64,000 nucleotides of DNA from contig NZ_VIGW01000002.1 of the NCBI RefSeq assembly GCF_007858435.1, forward strand, positions 372,001-436,000. The letters run 5' to 3'. The notes beneath the pieces are model-generated. The model saw only the letters and a program-made list of their open reading frames with translations, was not told the origin of the DNA and ran no database searches. The stretch is from Tsukamurella asaccharolytica. Lineage in GTDB: Bacteria; Actinomycetota; Actinomycetes; Mycobacteriales; Mycobacteriaceae. The translations under genes were made by a program, and so were the position numbers. Shown piece by piece: positions 62,916-64,000 of the stretch. Numbering within the stretch: the first letter of the stretch is position 1; each line of letters starts with the position of its first letter.

Positions 62916-64000
62916 TTCTTCACGTCCTTGCATCCCGGGACGCCGAGCTTCTCGCCGATGGCGCCGAGCGCCTCGACGACGGTGCGGTTCCCGAGGCACT
63001 CCCAGCCGGGGAACCCGGCGCCGTTGCGAGCGTTGGGACCAGCGAGCTGGTCGAGGGTGAGGCCGGCCGCGGTCTGGGTGTCGAGGGGCGGGTTGGGCAT
63101 GGGAGTACCTCCTGTGTTAGTGCCGAAGATGCGGTCCAGCGCGGCCGGGTCCTTGACCGCGTTGGCGTCGATGCGCTGGCCTGCAACCTGCGCCTGCTCG
63201 GTGAACTGCAGGATGCGGACGTCGGCACCGCCGAAGCCCTGCCATCCCGCCGAGTTCGGGTCGTACAGCGCCGACCCGTAGCCGGTGCCGCTCACGTAGT
63301 TGCTGTTCCAGAGGCCGACGTCGCGGAGGAATGCGAGATCCGGCGAACCCATGTGGTCGCGCCAGAACCAGCGCGGCAGGTACACCGGCAGCAATCGCAC
63401 GCCGCGGTCGCGGTAAGCCTGCACGCGCGCGGCGAGGTCTCGGCCGCTGCCGCCGTTCGTGGTGTCCTCGTAGTCGATCTGCACCGGAATGCTCGGGTCG
63501 CCGAGCTTCCCGAGCATGAAGTCGGCTTCGCGCTGCGGGTCGACGTTGGTGCGGCAGAACACATAGCCGCCGAACCGGCCCGGGAAGTGCCGGCGCATCT
63601 CGTCGCGGGCGCGCGGCCAGAACGGGTCCGCGTAGCCGTCGCCCTCGACGACCTTGTGCGTGGCGAACCGGTAGCCCTCGGCGGCGGCGCCCGCGAAGTT
63701 GAAGTCGCCCTGGTGGTTCGATACGTCGATGCCGAACACGGGATCGGTCATGGTGCCTCCTGGTGTCGTCGGTCCGGGGGCGGTCGCCTCGCCGGGGTAC
63801 TGGGCTCCCTGCAGCAGCGGGAGCGGGTCGAGCCGGTCAGGCCCGGGTGGCACCCACACGGAGCGGTGCCACTCGAGATGCAGGTGCGGCGCGACGCCGC
63901 CGTTCGTGTTGCTGTCGGGGTTGATCCGCGCGATGCGCTGCCCCGCCTCGACGCGCTGGCCGACACGCACCTCCGGGATGACGTGGCCGTAGACGGTGAG
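62912..64000 (-). CDS. Endolysin, M23 peptidase plus GH25 muramidase (5' end outside window)
   Basis: 362 residues are visible and the frame is open at the right edge. Domain order: end of a zinc M23 peptidase (LTVYGHVIPEVRVGQRVEAG and PHLHLEWH), a short Pro/Thr linker, a GH25 lysozyme (FGIDVSNHQGDFNF; catalytic DxE in VQIDYEDTT; WLF-type barrel strands; LQFTEQ), and a C-terminal tail of about 80 residues (TAAGLTLDQLAGP...GWECLGNRTVVEALGAIGEK) that may bind wall. The host is cleaved at both peptide and glycan bonds. Confidence 0.88.
   Translation of the reverse strand, partial: LTVYGHVIPEVRVGQRVEAGQRIARINPDSNTNGGVAPHLHLEWHRSVWVPPGPDRLDPLPLLQGAQYPGEATAPGPTTPGGTMTDPVFGIDVSNHQGDFNFAGAAAEGYRFATHKVVEGDGYADPFWPRARDEMRRHFPGRFGGYVFCRTNVDPQREADFMLGKLGDPSIPVQIDYEDTTNGGSGRDLAARVQAYRDRGVRLLPVYLPRWFWRDHMGSPDLAFLRDVGLWNSNYVSGTGYGSALYDPNSAGWQGFGGADVRILQFTEQAQVAGQRIDANAVKDPAALDRIFGTNTGGTPMPNPPLDTQTAAGLTLDQLAGPNARNGAGFPGWECLGNRTVVEALGAIGEKLGVPGCKDVKK

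Larger units (their letters stand above)
58351..64000. mobile_element. Prophage, left end (continues beyond window)
   Basis: Begins at a tRNA 3' fragment and contains only phage-like or unknown small genes plus a lysis cassette with endolysin and holin. Many genes overlap by four bases and lack chromosomal counterparts. Integrase, replication and structural genes are not in view and should lie to the right. Confidence 0.85.

Overview
The window is GC-rich chromosomal DNA from a mycolic-acid-type actinobacterium (order Mycobacteriales). The evidence is codon use, an MmpL-family transporter, a PE-PPE-type esterase, many apparently leaderless genes, and a gene order that largely follows, from memory, the Mycobacterium tuberculosis leuA-murT/gatD-recR-ybaB-amidase-dnaX-aspartate aminotransferase-ligC-tadA-tyrA stretch (about Rv3710 to Rv3754). 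A Tsukamurella-like host is plausible but cannot be proven from the sequence.

Layout. 1-3920: 5' part of a non-ribosomal peptide synthetase (C-A-PCP-C, running off the left edge). 4.2-6.2 kb: leuA behind a putative Leu-rich leader peptide and hairpins. 6.4-11.5 kb: oxidoreductases, a LysR/EamA divergon and a methyltransferase. 11.5-13.6 kb: murT-gatD for lipid II amidation. 13.7-14.8 kb: a hypothetical gene and a vapBC-type toxin-antitoxin pair with a clear operator. 14.8-25 kb: DNA repair and replication core (ogt, recR, ybaB, dnaX) with cell-wall and lipid genes (amidase, FAD oxidase plus CFA-synthase-like methyltransferase). 25-31 kb: alkaline phosphatase, ThrE-type exporter, GT87 mannosyltransferase, aspartate aminotransferase, SRP RNA and tRNA-Ser(GGA). 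31-39 kb: esterase, a decayed SRPBCC pseudogene, a phytase-like lipoprotein, a ThDP enzyme/MFS/Lrp cluster. 39-45 kb: polymerase-domain plus ATP-dependent ligase pair, a frameshifted WYL regulator, gluQ and a GlxA-type regulator. 45-49 kb: one uninterrupted reading frame joining an MmpL transporter to a tRNA-guanine transglycosylase. 49-58.3 kb: small lipoprotein, tRNA-Ser(CGA), tadA pair, tyrA, RidA, CocE-type hydrolase, PAP2 phosphatase.

58.35 kb to the right edge: the end of an integrated prophage. It starts at a truncated 3' tRNA fragment (attachment-site scar), carries small regulatory and hypothetical genes controlled by promoters whose spacers contain a shared CCTAGCTAGG-like operator, and then a leftward lysis cassette (M23-GH25 endolysin, small membrane proteins, holin) continuing beyond the window. 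No integrase is in view.

Functional links: gluQ and the Tgt domain both act on queuosine in tRNA anticodons; tadA makes inosine at position 34. RecR, DnaX, Ogt, LigC and the polymerase-domain protein form a genome-maintenance neighbourhood. MurT/GatD and the amidase act on peptidoglycan. A recurring TAnnnT box six to seven bases before an ATG/GTG suggests that many genes here are transcribed without a 5' leader.
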